NCBI RefSeq assembly: GCF_915070105.1
Contig: NZ_CAJZFJ010000013.1
Coordinates: 1-37,600, forward strand
Reading direction: 5' to 3'
Origin: an uncultured Porphyromonas sp.
GTDB lineage: Bacteria > Bacteroidota > Bacteroidia > Bacteroidales > Porphyromonadaceae
DNA length: 37,600 nucleotides
In this document: positions 7,810 through 15,735 of the stretch, one piece after another
Layout of the letters: every line of letters begins with the position of its first letter
Numbering within the stretch: position 1 is the stretch's first letter
Program-made: the position numbers and the translations under genes
The notes under the pieces: generated by a model
What the model saw: the letters and a program-made list of their open reading frames with translations, nothing else
What the model was told of the DNA's origin: nothing
The model's database searches: none

Positions 7810-8300
7810 AAGAGCCTAGTGACAGAAGGTTAGGGTCGACGCATAAAATTCTCCCAGTGCGAGAGCAGTGTCGTCAAGGAGCATACACCGAAGATAGAAA
7901 TATCTATGTCCTAGTATAGATATGCCAAGCGAATACCTACTACCTAGGAGGGGTGAGTATACACATGTGTACACAACTGTATACCCACGTGTACACTACT
8001 GTATACACGCGTGTACACTACCTCGCTCTAAGTATATCCTCTGTAGGTCTCGCTTGTATATCTGTTTCTTGGGGATAATACGTAGGAGCTCTAGGTATGG
8101 GGGCTCTCTGGAATATGAAATGATATCCCCGAAGATCCAAAGGCTGGAGTGTGCGAGAGAGATCATGCGTCAGCCCTAACAGATAGATGACCTTCCCACA
8201 CCTACATAGGGTAGGAAAAACCTTAGCTGAACAAGGCTACAGTCCACCCCCAAGAAGCTGTATGGCAGGAACCTACCTAGAGAAAGGAAAAGCTAAATGG
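7810..8300 (-). repeat. Dispersed palindrome element, copy B
   Basis: Inverted copy of the element at 960-1500. The core 7925-8038 holds six palindromes of the GTGTACAC/GTATAC type whose TA centres fall at 7959.5, 7970.5, 7981.5, 7992.5, 8003.5 and 8014.5, an exact 11-bp period. Flank similarity fades gradually, so the ends are uncertain. It fills most of the gap between the tRNA-Lys promoter and the oxidoreductase operon. Confidence 0.65.
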
Positions 8301-8366
8301 AAGTGCAAAGGCTGGCATATCGACCAGATGAGGAGAGACACTAAGTACAGAGAATATGCGCAATAG
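8187..8366 (+). CDS. Possible 59-residue small protein, unrecognised
   Basis: ATG 8187 to TAG 8366 is open. The product is basic, with a Lys/Trp-rich middle (GKAKWKCKGWHIDQM). I do not recognise a family. It begins inside the weakly similar flank of palindrome element B, and the matching part of copy A has stop codons. There is no good promoter or ribosome-binding site. It may be chance or a relic. Confidence 0.2.
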   Translation: MTFPHLHRVGKTLAEQGYSPPPRSCMAGTYLEKGKAKWKCKGWHIDQMRRDTKYREYAQ

Positions 8367-8377
8367 CAATTATTTGG

Positions 8378-8385
8378 TATATTTG
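8378..8385 (+). promoter_or_regulatory. -7 promoter element for the 2-oxoacid oxidoreductase operon
   Basis: TATATTTG matches TAnnTTTG and would leave a leader of roughly 110 nt before the ferredoxin ATG at 8503. Confidence 0.5.
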
Positions 8386-8502
8386 AGGTGTCAATCCCCC
8401 TAGTTGGGTACACAGGGTGAGTAACACACCCCCTCCCCTGAAAGAGCATAACCTAGCCAGAGGGAAAGACACGACACAAACGATTTACAACACATTGGAA
8501 CG

Positions 8503-8730
8503 ATGGCTAAAACAAGAGGAACAATCGTCGTAGACACAGAGCGCTGTAAAGGTTGTGATCTGTGTGTTGTGGCCTGTCCAACCGACGTCATTGAGCTCCA
8601 TCCCATGGATGTGAACAACAAAGGCTACCACTACGCACGACTGAAGAACGACAACGACTGTATCGGCTGTACCAGCTGTGGGCTCGTATGCCCCGATGGG
8701 TGCATCAGCGTCTACAAGTGGAAAGAGTGA
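8503..8730 (+). CDS. 2x[4Fe-4S] ferredoxin subunit (delta) of 2-oxoacid:ferredoxin oxidoreductase
   Basis: A 75-residue protein with two CxxCxxCxxxC clusters (C15/C18/C21/C25 and C53/C56/C59/C63) and one extra Cys at 67. It is the electron-transfer subunit that carries electrons from the thiamine-diphosphate site to external ferredoxin. It is the first gene of the operon, 42 bp before the alpha subunit. This order (delta, alpha, beta, gamma as separate genes) is that of the KorDABC/VorCBA class of enzymes. Confidence 0.92.
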   Translation: MAKTRGTIVVDTERCKGCDLCVVACPTDVIELHPMDVNNKGYHYARLKNDNDCIGCTSCGLVCPDGCISVYKWKE

Positions 8731-8772
8731 ACGAACCCCTAAGTACATCACTGACACACAACAGCATCCACT

Positions 8773-9858
8773 ATGGCAGAAGAAATCAAACTCATGAAGG
8801 GCAATGAAGCGATCGCCCATGCTGCTATCCGAGCAGGAGTCGATGGCTACTTTGGCTACCCGATCACCCCACAGTCTGAGGTCCTAGAGACCCTCACCGA
8901 GGAGCATCCCTGGGATACCACGGGGATGGTCGTCCTACAAGCAGAGAGCGAAGTAGCTGCTATCAACATGGTCTATGCAGGCGCTGGCTGCGGCAAGCGT
9001 GTCATGACCTCATCCTCCTCCCCAGGTATGAGCCTCAAGCAGGAGGGGATCAGCTACATCGCAGGAGCAGAGCTCCCCTGTCTACTCGTCAACGTAATGC
9101 GCGGAGGACCAGGTCTAGGCACCATCCAGCCTAGCCAGGCTGACTACTTCCAGACCGTCAAGGGTGGAGGACATGGTGACTACCGCCTCATCACCCTCGC
9201 CCCCAACTCCGTGCAGGAGATGGCGGACTTCGTCCCACTGGGCTTCGAGCTCGCCTTTAAGTATCGCAACCCTGCTATCATCCTAGCCGATGGGATCATC
9301 GGGCAGATGATGGAGAAGGTACGTCTCCCTGAGTTTACTCCACGACGCACCGAGGATGAGGTCCGTGCCGAGTGCCCCTGGGCTACCCTAGGGCGTAAGG
9401 GCGGACGCAAGCCCAATATCATCACCTCTCTGGAGCTCGAGTCCTCCATCATGGAGCACAACAACGAGCGCTTCCAAGCCAAGTACAAGCTCATCGAAGA
9501 GAATGAGGTACGCTTCGAAGAGATCCAGACCGAGGACGCAGACTATATCCTAGTGGCCTTCGGCTCCTCTGCCCGTATCTGTCAGAAGGCCGTAGAGCAG
9601 GCTCGTGCTGAGGGACTCCGTGTAGGACTTCTCCGCCCGATCACCCTCTGGCCTTTCCCCAAGGCTGCTATCCAAAAGCACTGTAGCCACACTAAGGGCT
9701 TCCTCGTGGCAGAGCTTAATGCAGGGCAGATGGTAGAGGATGTACGCCTAGCCGTCAATGGTCAGATACCAGTAGAGCACTACGGCCGTATGGGTGGGAT
9801 GCTCTTCTCTCCAAGTGAAATCCTTGAGAACCTAAAGAAACTACTCATCGAAAAGTGA
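8773..9858 (+). CDS. vorB: 2-oxoacid:ferredoxin oxidoreductase alpha subunit (VorB/KorA type)
   Basis: A 361-residue protein. The N-terminal pyrimidine-binding domain shows GNEAIAHAAIRAGVDGYFGYPITPQSE, the conserved SSSSPGMSLKQEG and a VMRGGPGLGTIQPSQ-like stretch. A transketolase-C-like domain follows (VAFGSSARICQKAVEQARAEGLRVGLLRP). With the beta subunit it decarboxylates a 2-oxoacid to acyl-CoA using thiamine diphosphate and CoA, reducing ferredoxin. The substrate is not fixed by sequence: 2-oxoglutarate and 3-methyl-2-oxobutanoate enzymes look alike. The ilvE neighbour favours branched-chain 2-oxoacids. The following small membrane-protein gene starts 1 bp after the stop codon. Confidence 0.92.
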   Translation: MAEEIKLMKGNEAIAHAAIRAGVDGYFGYPITPQSEVLETLTEEHPWDTTGMVVLQAESEVAAINMVYAGAGCGKRVMTSSSSPGMSLKQEGISYIAGAELPCLLVNVMRGGPGLGTIQPSQADYFQTVKGGGHGDYRLITLAPNSVQEMADFVPLGFELAFKYRNPAIILADGIIGQMMEKVRLPEFTPRRTEDEVRAECPWATLGRKGGRKPNIITSLELESSIMEHNNERFQAKYKLIEENEVRFEEIQTEDADYILVAFGSSARICQKAVEQARAEGLRVGLLRPITLWPFPKAAIQKHCSHTKGFLVAELNAGQMVEDVRLAVNGQIPVEHYGRMGGMLFSPSEILENLKKLLIEK

Positions 9859-9859
9859 T

Positions 9860-10066
9860 ATGAATAGACCCAGTAGCCGTCGCAAGCAAGACCGCATAGA
9901 CCTAGCCCTACAGGTATGGTTCTTCATCCTAGCGATAGGATCGATTGTGGCCTTCTTCGCCTGTAGAGATACCAACCCGAGACTCTTCCAGAGCCTAGGC
10001 CTAGCAGCCATCGTCGTGCGTGTACTCTACTATCTGAAGCAACTGGTCTTTACTAAGAAGGGATAG
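9860..10066 (+). CDS. Small two-helix membrane protein within the oxidoreductase operon
   Basis: A 68-residue product. A basic N-terminus (RRKQDR) leads into two hydrophobic segments (about residues 16-35 and 42-60) joined by a short polar loop with CRDTNPR, and the protein ends KKG. It begins 1 bp after the alpha-subunit stop and ends 14 bp before the beta-subunit start, so it is surely translated with the complex genes. I know no defined function. Inference: it may tether the soluble oxidoreductase to the membrane, or simply be a conserved passenger. Confidence 0.7.
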   Translation: MNRPSSRRKQDRIDLALQVWFFILAIGSIVAFFACRDTNPRLFQSLGLAAIVVRVLYYLKQLVFTKKG

Positions 10067-10080
10067 CCCCACTATACACT

Positions 10081-10854
10081 ATGGCACCAACATCTAATAT
10101 AAAAGATCATATCAAGCCCGAGAACTTGGTCTATGCCAAGCCCTCCCTAATGAATGATACGATGATGCACTACTGCCCAGGCTGTAGCCACGGGGTCGTG
10201 CATAAGCTAGTCGCTGAGACGATAGCAGAGATGGGAATGGAGGAATCGACGATCGGCATCGCTCCTGTGGGCTGCGCCGTCTTCGCCTACAAGTTCATCG
10301 ACGTAGACTGGCAGGAGGCTGCACACGGACGTGCTCCAGCCCTCGCCTCGGCAGTCAAGCGACTCAACCCCGACAAGATGGTCTTCACCTATCAGGGTGA
10401 TGGTGACCTCGCCGCTATCGGTACAGCAGAGACGATCCATGCCTGCAATAGAGGTGAGAATATCGTGATCGTCTTCATCAACAATGGTATCTATGGTATG
10501 ACCGGAGGACAGATGGCCCCCACGACCCTCATCGGGATGAAGACCGCTACCTCCCCTCAGGGACGTAACACCGAGCTCAACGGATATCCACTGAAGATCT
10601 CGTCCCTACTCGCTCTACTAGACGGCACCTGCTACGTCACCCGTCAGTCTGTACATACAGCAGGTGCAGTAATGAAGGCTAAGAAAGCGCTTCGCAAGGC
10701 CTTCCAGAACGCTATGGATCGCCGAGGCACCTCCGTCGTAGAGATCGTCTCCACCTGTAATACGGGGTGGAAGATGTCTCCCGATGAGGCCAACAAGTGG
10801 ATGGCAGAGCACATGTTCGCAGAGTATCCACTAGGTGACCTGAAGAACGTCTAA
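10081..10854 (+). CDS. 2-oxoacid:ferredoxin oxidoreductase beta subunit (thiamine diphosphate-binding)
   Basis: A 257-residue protein with the CPGCSHG cluster/N-terminal motif and the thiamine-diphosphate Mg2+ motif GDGDLAAIG...NNGIYGMTGGQMAPTT. It forms the catalytic core with the alpha subunit (KorB/VorA type). It is fourth of five in the operon, 14 bp after the small membrane protein and 25 bp before the gamma subunit. The length is usual for separate beta subunits. Confidence 0.93.
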   Translation: MAPTSNIKDHIKPENLVYAKPSLMNDTMMHYCPGCSHGVVHKLVAETIAEMGMEESTIGIAPVGCAVFAYKFIDVDWQEAAHGRAPALASAVKRLNPDKMVFTYQGDGDLAAIGTAETIHACNRGENIVIVFINNGIYGMTGGQMAPTTLIGMKTATSPQGRNTELNGYPLKISSLLALLDGTCYVTRQSVHTAGAVMKAKKALRKAFQNAMDRRGTSVVEIVSTCNTGWKMSPDEANKWMAEHMFAEYPLGDLKNV

Positions 10855-10879
10855 CTCCCACTCTAATACACCTACTACT

Positions 10880-11431
10880 ATGACCTGCGAACTAGTAATA
10901 GCCGGCTTCGGGGGGCAGGGCGTCCTCTCGATGGGTAAGATCCTCGCCTACTCTGGGCTCATGGAAGATAAGAACGTCAGCTGGATGCCCTCTTATGGCC
11001 CTGAGCAACGAGGTGGGACTGCCAACGTCACCGTGATCATCAGTGACGAGGCCGTCAGCTCTCCTCTCGTCAACGAGTATGACGTCGTCATCGCCCTCAA
11101 CCAACCCTCAGTCGATAAGTTTACCCCTCGTGTCAAGCCCGGTGGTATCCTCATCTACGACACCAATGGTGTGACCCACATCCCCGAACGTGAGGATATC
11201 AAGATCTACGAAGTCCCAGCGACAGACGAAGCGAACAACATGGGTAATGCCAAGGTCTTCAACATGCTCATCCTCGGGGCAACTCTATCGGTACATCCGA
11301 TGCTCCCCCTCGATAGCATCCGCAAGGGACTAGAGAAGTCTCTGCCCGAGCGTCACCACAAGCTCATCCCTATGAACATGCAGGCTCTGGAGCGTGGCGG
11401 AGAGATCATCCGTCAGCATACGGGGCACTAA
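10880..11431 (+). CDS. 2-oxoacid:acceptor oxidoreductase gamma subunit
   Basis: A 183-residue protein with GFGGQGVLSMGKILA at the N-terminus and GPEQRGGTANVTVIIS, both signatures of the gamma domain that shapes CoA binding (KorC/VorC class). It completes the four catalytic parts of the complex. ilvE begins 39 bp later on the same strand without an intervening terminator. Confidence 0.93.
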   Translation: MTCELVIAGFGGQGVLSMGKILAYSGLMEDKNVSWMPSYGPEQRGGTANVTVIISDEAVSSPLVNEYDVVIALNQPSVDKFTPRVKPGGILIYDTNGVTHIPEREDIKIYEVPATDEANNMGNAKVFNMLILGATLSVHPMLPLDSIRKGLEKSLPERHHKLIPMNMQALERGGEIIRQHTGH

Positions 11432-11470
11432 GATTTATATACACACCAATTTAAGAAACTAACGTATAGT

Positions 11471-12508
11471 ATGGAACCACAAGAAGAGCTCCTAGACTGG
11501 AAGAGTCTCGGCTTCGGCTACATCCCTACCGACTACAACGTACGCTGCTACTGGCGCAATGGCCAATGGGGCGAATGGGAGATCTCCTCATCCGACATGA
11601 TCACCATCCCTATGGCAGCCACCTGCCTACACTATGGGCAGGAGTCCTTCGAGGGACTCAAGGCCTTCCGTGGGAAGGATGGCAAGGTACGTGTCTTCCG
11701 CCCCGAGGAGAACGCCCAGCGTATGCAGCAGACTAGCCGAGGGATCCTCATGCCTGAGCTACCGACAGAGCGTTTCCTAGAGGCTATCGACATGATGCTT
11801 CGACTAAACAAGCGGTTCATCCCTCCCTATGAGAGTGGTGCTTCGCTCTACATCCGTCCCCTCATGATCGGTCTAGGGAAGCAGGTCGGGGTCAAGCCCT
11901 CTAACGAGTATATGTTCCTCATGTTCGTCACCCCAGTGGGTGCCTACTTCAAGGAAGGCTTCCGCCCCACTCCAATGGCGATCATGCGAGGCTATGACCG
12001 AGCAGCACCCCTAGGTACTGGTACCTACAAGGTCGGGGGTAACTATGCTGCCAGCCTACGCTCTGGTGAGATAGCTCACTCTATGGGCTACTCCGCTGTG
12101 ATCTACCTCGATGCCAAGGAGAAGCTCTACATCGACGAGTGCGGGCCAGCCAACTTCTTCGGTATACGAGACAATACGTATATTACCCCAGAGAGCACCT
12201 CTATCCTACCCTCTATCACCAACAAGAGTCTCATGCAGCTAGCCGAAGACCTCGGTCTACGTGTGGAGCGTCGTCCCGTACACGTCGAGGAGCTAGAGAC
12301 CTTCGAGGAAGCAGGAGCCTGTGGCACAGCCGCTGTAATTAGCCCGATCGAGCGTGTCGATGACCTAGACCTCAAGAAGAGCTATATCATCAGCAAGGAT
12401 GGTAAGCCCGGTCCACTATCGATCAAGCTCTATGAACGTCTACGTGCTATCCAGTACGGCGACTATCCCGACACCCACGGCTGGGTACACATCTACGAAG
12501 ATCTCTAG
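11471..12508 (+). CDS. ilvE: Branched-chain-amino-acid aminotransferase
   Basis: A 345-residue fold-type IV PLP enzyme. Lys187 in GTYKVGGNYAASL is the expected Schiff-base residue. EECG-type ending (IDECGPANFF) and SILPSITNKSLMQLAEDLG are family signatures. It transfers the amino group of Val/Leu/Ile to 2-oxoglutarate. It is the last gene after the oxidoreductase subunits and before a terminator. In this position it would feed 2-oxoacids straight to the oxidoreductase (catabolic direction), although IlvE also works in biosynthesis. Confidence 0.94.
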   Translation: MEPQEELLDWKSLGFGYIPTDYNVRCYWRNGQWGEWEISSSDMITIPMAATCLHYGQESFEGLKAFRGKDGKVRVFRPEENAQRMQQTSRGILMPELPTERFLEAIDMMLRLNKRFIPPYESGASLYIRPLMIGLGKQVGVKPSNEYMFLMFVTPVGAYFKEGFRPTPMAIMRGYDRAAPLGTGTYKVGGNYAASLRSGEIAHSMGYSAVIYLDAKEKLYIDECGPANFFGIRDNTYITPESTSILPSITNKSLMQLAEDLGLRVERRPVHVEELETFEEAGACGTAAVISPIERVDDLDLKKSYIISKDGKPGPLSIKLYERLRAIQYGDYPDTHGWVHIYEDL

Positions 12509-12540
12509 TGAGATCGACTGAAGATGCCCCCATCAAGGGC

Positions 12541-12590
12541 AAAAAGGAAGGCGACACACTCCATATCTAGGAGTGTGTCGCCTTCCTTTT
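12541..12590. terminator. Bidirectional terminator between ilvE and waaA
   Basis: A 21-bp near-perfect stem (AAAAGGAAGGCGACACACTC and its complement) with a 7-nt loop. The A-run at the start and T-run at the end serve both converging transcripts. Confidence 0.9.
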
Positions 12591-12615
12591 CATAGTCTCT
12601 TATATCTCGGGAGGT

Positions 12616-13851
12616 CTATCCCTCAGGAAAGAGAGCACCGAGTATTGTCTTCGTCGCCCCTCGCTGTGTAGCAAAGTAGGCTTCGGAGCGGGCTGCTAGA
12701 GCCTTGGTTTCCTCTTCACAATCAAAGCGTACAATGAACTCGGCCAGTTCCTCCTGCGAATGCAGGACAAAGCCGACCTCCTGAGCACAGAGCTCTCTTA
12801 CCTCCCGATGCTTATGTATCTCGGGGCCGAAGAAGACGGGTATCCCATAGACTGCAGCCTCTAGAGTATTATGGACACTCTTCCCAAAGCCCCCACCGAC
12901 ATAAGCATATCGCCCGTATCGATAGATCGAGGAGAGCAGACCGAAGCAGTCTATGATCAGACAGTCGTAGGGGCTAGTCACACGACCTGCTTTGACCTCA
13001 GTATAGCGAGCAAAGCGACGCTTGAGCTTGGCCTCAATGGCACGTAGGTGCTCCTCATGAATCTCATGAGGGGCAATGATGAGTTTAAAGTCAGAGGGAG
13101 CTTCGTTGAAGTATGGGATAAGTAGCTCCTCATCCTCTGGCCACGAACTTCCCGCAACGAGGACTCGCCCCTCTAGGCAAGCAGCCTCCGGGATATCCTT
13201 TGCCTCCTCTGCAATCTCGATCACACGATCGAAGCGTGTATCCCCCGTCACACTCACAGCCTTGATACCATGCTCTGCCAAGAGACTCCTAGAGGACTCA
13301 TCCTGAACGAAGAGATGCTTGAAGAGTCTGAGAAGACGCAGATACCATCCCCCCCATGGGCGGAAGAATAACTGCTCCCTACGGAAGATCGCCGAGACTA
13401 AGTAGGTAGGAATCCCACGCTTGGCCAGTGCATAGAGCATAGTTGGCCAGAAGTCATACTTGACGATGACCACCAGTGAAGGATGAGCCAGCTCAAGGAA
13501 GCGATCTACCGAAGGCTGACGATCTGAGGGAAGGTAGACGACCACATCTGCCCCAGCATAGTCATGCCGCACGGTGTAGCCAGAGGGACTAAAGAAGGAG
13601 AGGAGGATCTGATACTCGGGATGTGTACGACGTAGCGCCTCGATCAACGGACGCCCCTGCTCAAACTCACCTAGCGAAGAGGCATGAAACCATGCCACGG
13701 GACGCTGAGGATCTAGCTTGCCTAGACGCTCAGGCGTAGCACGCCGTCCCTCGACGATCAGTCGAGCCTTCGGATTGAAAGTGGAAGCTAGATGGAGTGC
13801 CGCAGAGGCAAGAATGCCAGCAAAGCTATAGAGTGGATTCATCGATAGCAC
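12616..13851 (-). CDS. waaA: 3-deoxy-D-manno-octulosonic acid (Kdo) transferase
   Basis: A 411-residue GT-B glycosyltransferase that adds Kdo from CMP-Kdo to lipid A precursor at the inner membrane. Seen: an N-terminal hydrophobic anchor (residues 5-25), the HASSLGEFEQGRP motif whose Glu (E62) is the presumed catalytic base, a Pro/Tyr-rich IVKYDFWPTMLY stretch, and in the C-terminal domain GGGFGKSVHNTLEAAVYGIPVFFGP for nucleotide binding. Met4 is an alternative start. It begins 8 bp after the gltX stop and is the last gene of the long minus-strand cluster. Confidence 0.94.
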   Translation of the reverse strand: MLSMNPLYSFAGILASAALHLASTFNPKARLIVEGRRATPERLGKLDPQRPVAWFHASSLGEFEQGRPLIEALRRTHPEYQILLSFFSPSGYTVRHDYAGADVVVYLPSDRQPSVDRFLELAHPSLVVIVKYDFWPTMLYALAKRGIPTYLVSAIFRREQLFFRPWGGWYLRLLRLFKHLFVQDESSRSLLAEHGIKAVSVTGDTRFDRVIEIAEEAKDIPEAACLEGRVLVAGSSWPEDEELLIPYFNEAPSDFKLIIAPHEIHEEHLRAIEAKLKRRFARYTEVKAGRVTSPYDCLIIDCFGLLSSIYRYGRYAYVGGGFGKSVHNTLEAAVYGIPVFFGPEIHKHREVRELCAQEVGFVLHSQEELAEFIVRFDCEEETKALAARSEAYFATQRGATKTILGALFPEG

Positions 13852-13859
13852 ATGCAGGC

Positions 13860-15383
13860 TTATCCAAGGGCCTCAATGATACGAGCAAGACGACGAAGCG
13901 TCTCCTCGCGCCCTAGGAGTGCCGTGATATCAAAGAGATGAGGGCCCTTAGCTGCACCGACTAGTGCGAGACGGAAGCAGTTCATTACTGCTCCCAGCCC
14001 GTAACCACGCTCCTCGATCCAGGCCTTGACTCGCTGCTCTGTATCCTCAGCTGGCAGATCCTCGGCAAGTGATGTAAGTAGCTCCATTAGCTCCCGCATC
14101 TGCGATGCACTCTCAGCCTTCCATCTCTTAGCTACCGTCTTCTCATCATACGCTGTAGGGGCAGCGAAGAAATAGCTAAGCTGGTCAAATAGCTCGGGAA
14201 GAGTCTGTGCTCGCTCCTTGACAAGTGCGACACAGCGGACGACGAAATCGAGATCAAAGGGATAGTGCGCCTCCTCGAAGTGAGGACGTAGGAGCAAGGC
14301 TAGTCGCTCATCAGAGGACTGCTGGATGTAGTGGTGATTGAACCACTTTCCCTTCTCGTAGTCAAACTTCGCTCCAGCCTTACTGCACTTCTCTATGTCA
14401 AAGTAGCGGACGAGTTCCTCTAGGCTCATGACTTCACTATGGTCATTGCCTGGATTCCATCCAAGTAGTGCCACGAAGTTCACTACAGCCTCGGGGAGGT
14501 AGCCACTCTCCCTGTACCCAGAGGAAACCTCCCCTGTCTTCGGATCAACCCAGCGAAGGGGGAAGACTGGGAAGCCAAGCCGATCACCATCACGCTTGCT
14601 GAGCTTACCATTACCCTCGGGCTTGAGTAGGAGAGCTAGGTGAGCAAAGCGAGGCATGGTATCCTCCCAGCCAAAGGCACGATAGAGCAGGACATGCAGT
14701 GGAGAGCTAGGGAGCCACTCCTCACCACGTATCACGTGTGTGATCTGCATGAGATGGTCATCTACGATATTGGCTAAGTGGTAGGTAGGTAGGTCATCGG
14801 CACTCTTGTAGAGCACCTTGTCATCGAGGACAGAGCTATTGAAGGTCACACGTCCACGGATCATATCATCCACCTCTACCTCTACATTAGGCTCTACGAG
14901 AAAGCGCACGACATGCTGTACGCCAGAGTCGAGCAGGCGATCCACTTCTTCCCTTGGCAGGCTCAGAGAATTGCGCATAGCTCCACGCGTGGAAGCATCA
15001 TACTGGAAATTCGGGATACTCCGACGCTTCTCCTCTAGCTCCTCGGGTGTATCGAAGGCAATATAGGCCTTCCCCTTGTCTAGCAGTTCCTTGACATAGA
15101 TTCGATAGATGTCTCGACGTTCACTCTGGCGATAAGGGCCGAGATCTCCACCATAGCTTACACCTTCGTCAAAGCGTATCCCTAGCCACTCGAGGGCTTC
15201 GATAATATAAGCTTCAGTACCAGGGACGAAGCGCTGACTATCCGTATCCTCGATGCGTAGGAGGAGCTCTCCACCGTGTGCCTTGGCGAATAGATAGTTG
15301 TAGAGAGCGGTGCGTACACCTCCTATATGGAGTGCCCCAGTGGGACTAGGGGCAAAGCGTACTCGGACTTTTCGTTCAGACAT
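13860..15383 (-). CDS. gltX: Glutamyl-tRNA synthetase
   Basis: A 507-residue class I synthetase. RFAPSPTGALHIGGVRT carries the HIGH-equivalent HIGG (H19-G22), RIEDTDSQR follows, and KLSKRDGD near residue 258 is the KMSKS loop. The frame is open back to 15458, but the 25 extra residues are unlike the family and overlap the upstream 108-residue gene, so I start at ATG 15383. It charges tRNA-Glu. It lies in the ileS-dksA-lspA-DUF4296 cluster, upstream of waaA. Confidence 0.96.
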   Translation of the reverse strand: MSERKVRVRFAPSPTGALHIGGVRTALYNYLFAKAHGGELLLRIEDTDSQRFVPGTEAYIIEALEWLGIRFDEGVSYGGDLGPYRQSERRDIYRIYVKELLDKGKAYIAFDTPEELEEKRRSIPNFQYDASTRGAMRNSLSLPREEVDRLLDSGVQHVVRFLVEPNVEVEVDDMIRGRVTFNSSVLDDKVLYKSADDLPTYHLANIVDDHLMQITHVIRGEEWLPSSPLHVLLYRAFGWEDTMPRFAHLALLLKPEGNGKLSKRDGDRLGFPVFPLRWVDPKTGEVSSGYRESGYLPEAVVNFVALLGWNPGNDHSEVMSLEELVRYFDIEKCSKAGAKFDYEKGKWFNHHYIQQSSDERLALLLRPHFEEAHYPFDLDFVVRCVALVKERAQTLPELFDQLSYFFAAPTAYDEKTVAKRWKAESASQMRELMELLTSLAEDLPAEDTEQRVKAWIEERGYGLGAVMNCFRLALVGAAKGPHLFDITALLGREETLRRLARIIEALG

Positions 15384-15408
15384 ATGATATAGTTTATTTA
15401 TGTTAGCC

Positions 15409-15735
15409 CTATGCCCCAGCCTTGGTCTCATGAGGGAGGAGTAGCCTCCACGAGCCATGCTTCTCAGTGAGACCTATCAAGGTGGGGAAGTCAATAAACT
15501 CCTCACACCCTTGCTCTAGAGGGAGGGTTGGAGCGACTAATGTAATAGTTCCGTTAATGAATATCGTTCGCTCCGTCTCCTCTGTGAAGGGGCGAAGCTC
15601 AAGAGTACCTGCAGGAGTAAGCCGAACAGCTATCCAGCGAGCTCTATAGCCTCCGAGACGAAGGTTATGACTAGCATAGAAGGGCGAGGGAGTCTCTCGT
15701 TCCCCTCCTCTAGGTGTAAGTCGATTGGGGATCAT
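15409..15735 (-). CDS. Conserved-context 108-residue protein, unrecognised
   Basis: The start overlaps the stop of the DUF4296 gene as ATGA, which strongly suggests translational coupling and therefore a real gene. The product has alternating polar and hydrophobic strands (RARWIAVRLTPAGTLELRPF, TIFINGTITLVAP), ends in an amphipathic EKHGSWRLLLPHET stretch, and has no signal peptide or metal motif. I cannot assign a family; the middle looks beta-rich. gltX follows after 25 bp. Confidence 0.65.
   Translation of the reverse strand: MIPNRLTPRGGERETPSPFYASHNLRLGGYRARWIAVRLTPAGTLELRPFTEETERTIFINGTITLVAPTLPLEQGCEEFIDFPTLIGLTEKHGSWRLLLPHETKAGA

Noticed and set aside
7922..8179. Open frame of 85 codons with VYTTVYPRVHYC-type repeats
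   Set aside because: It is the translation of the 11-bp palindromes of copy B, not a protein family.
15384..15458. 25-residue N-terminal extension of gltX
   Set aside because: It overlaps the 108-residue gene, and the synthetase family begins a few residues before RFAPSPTG.
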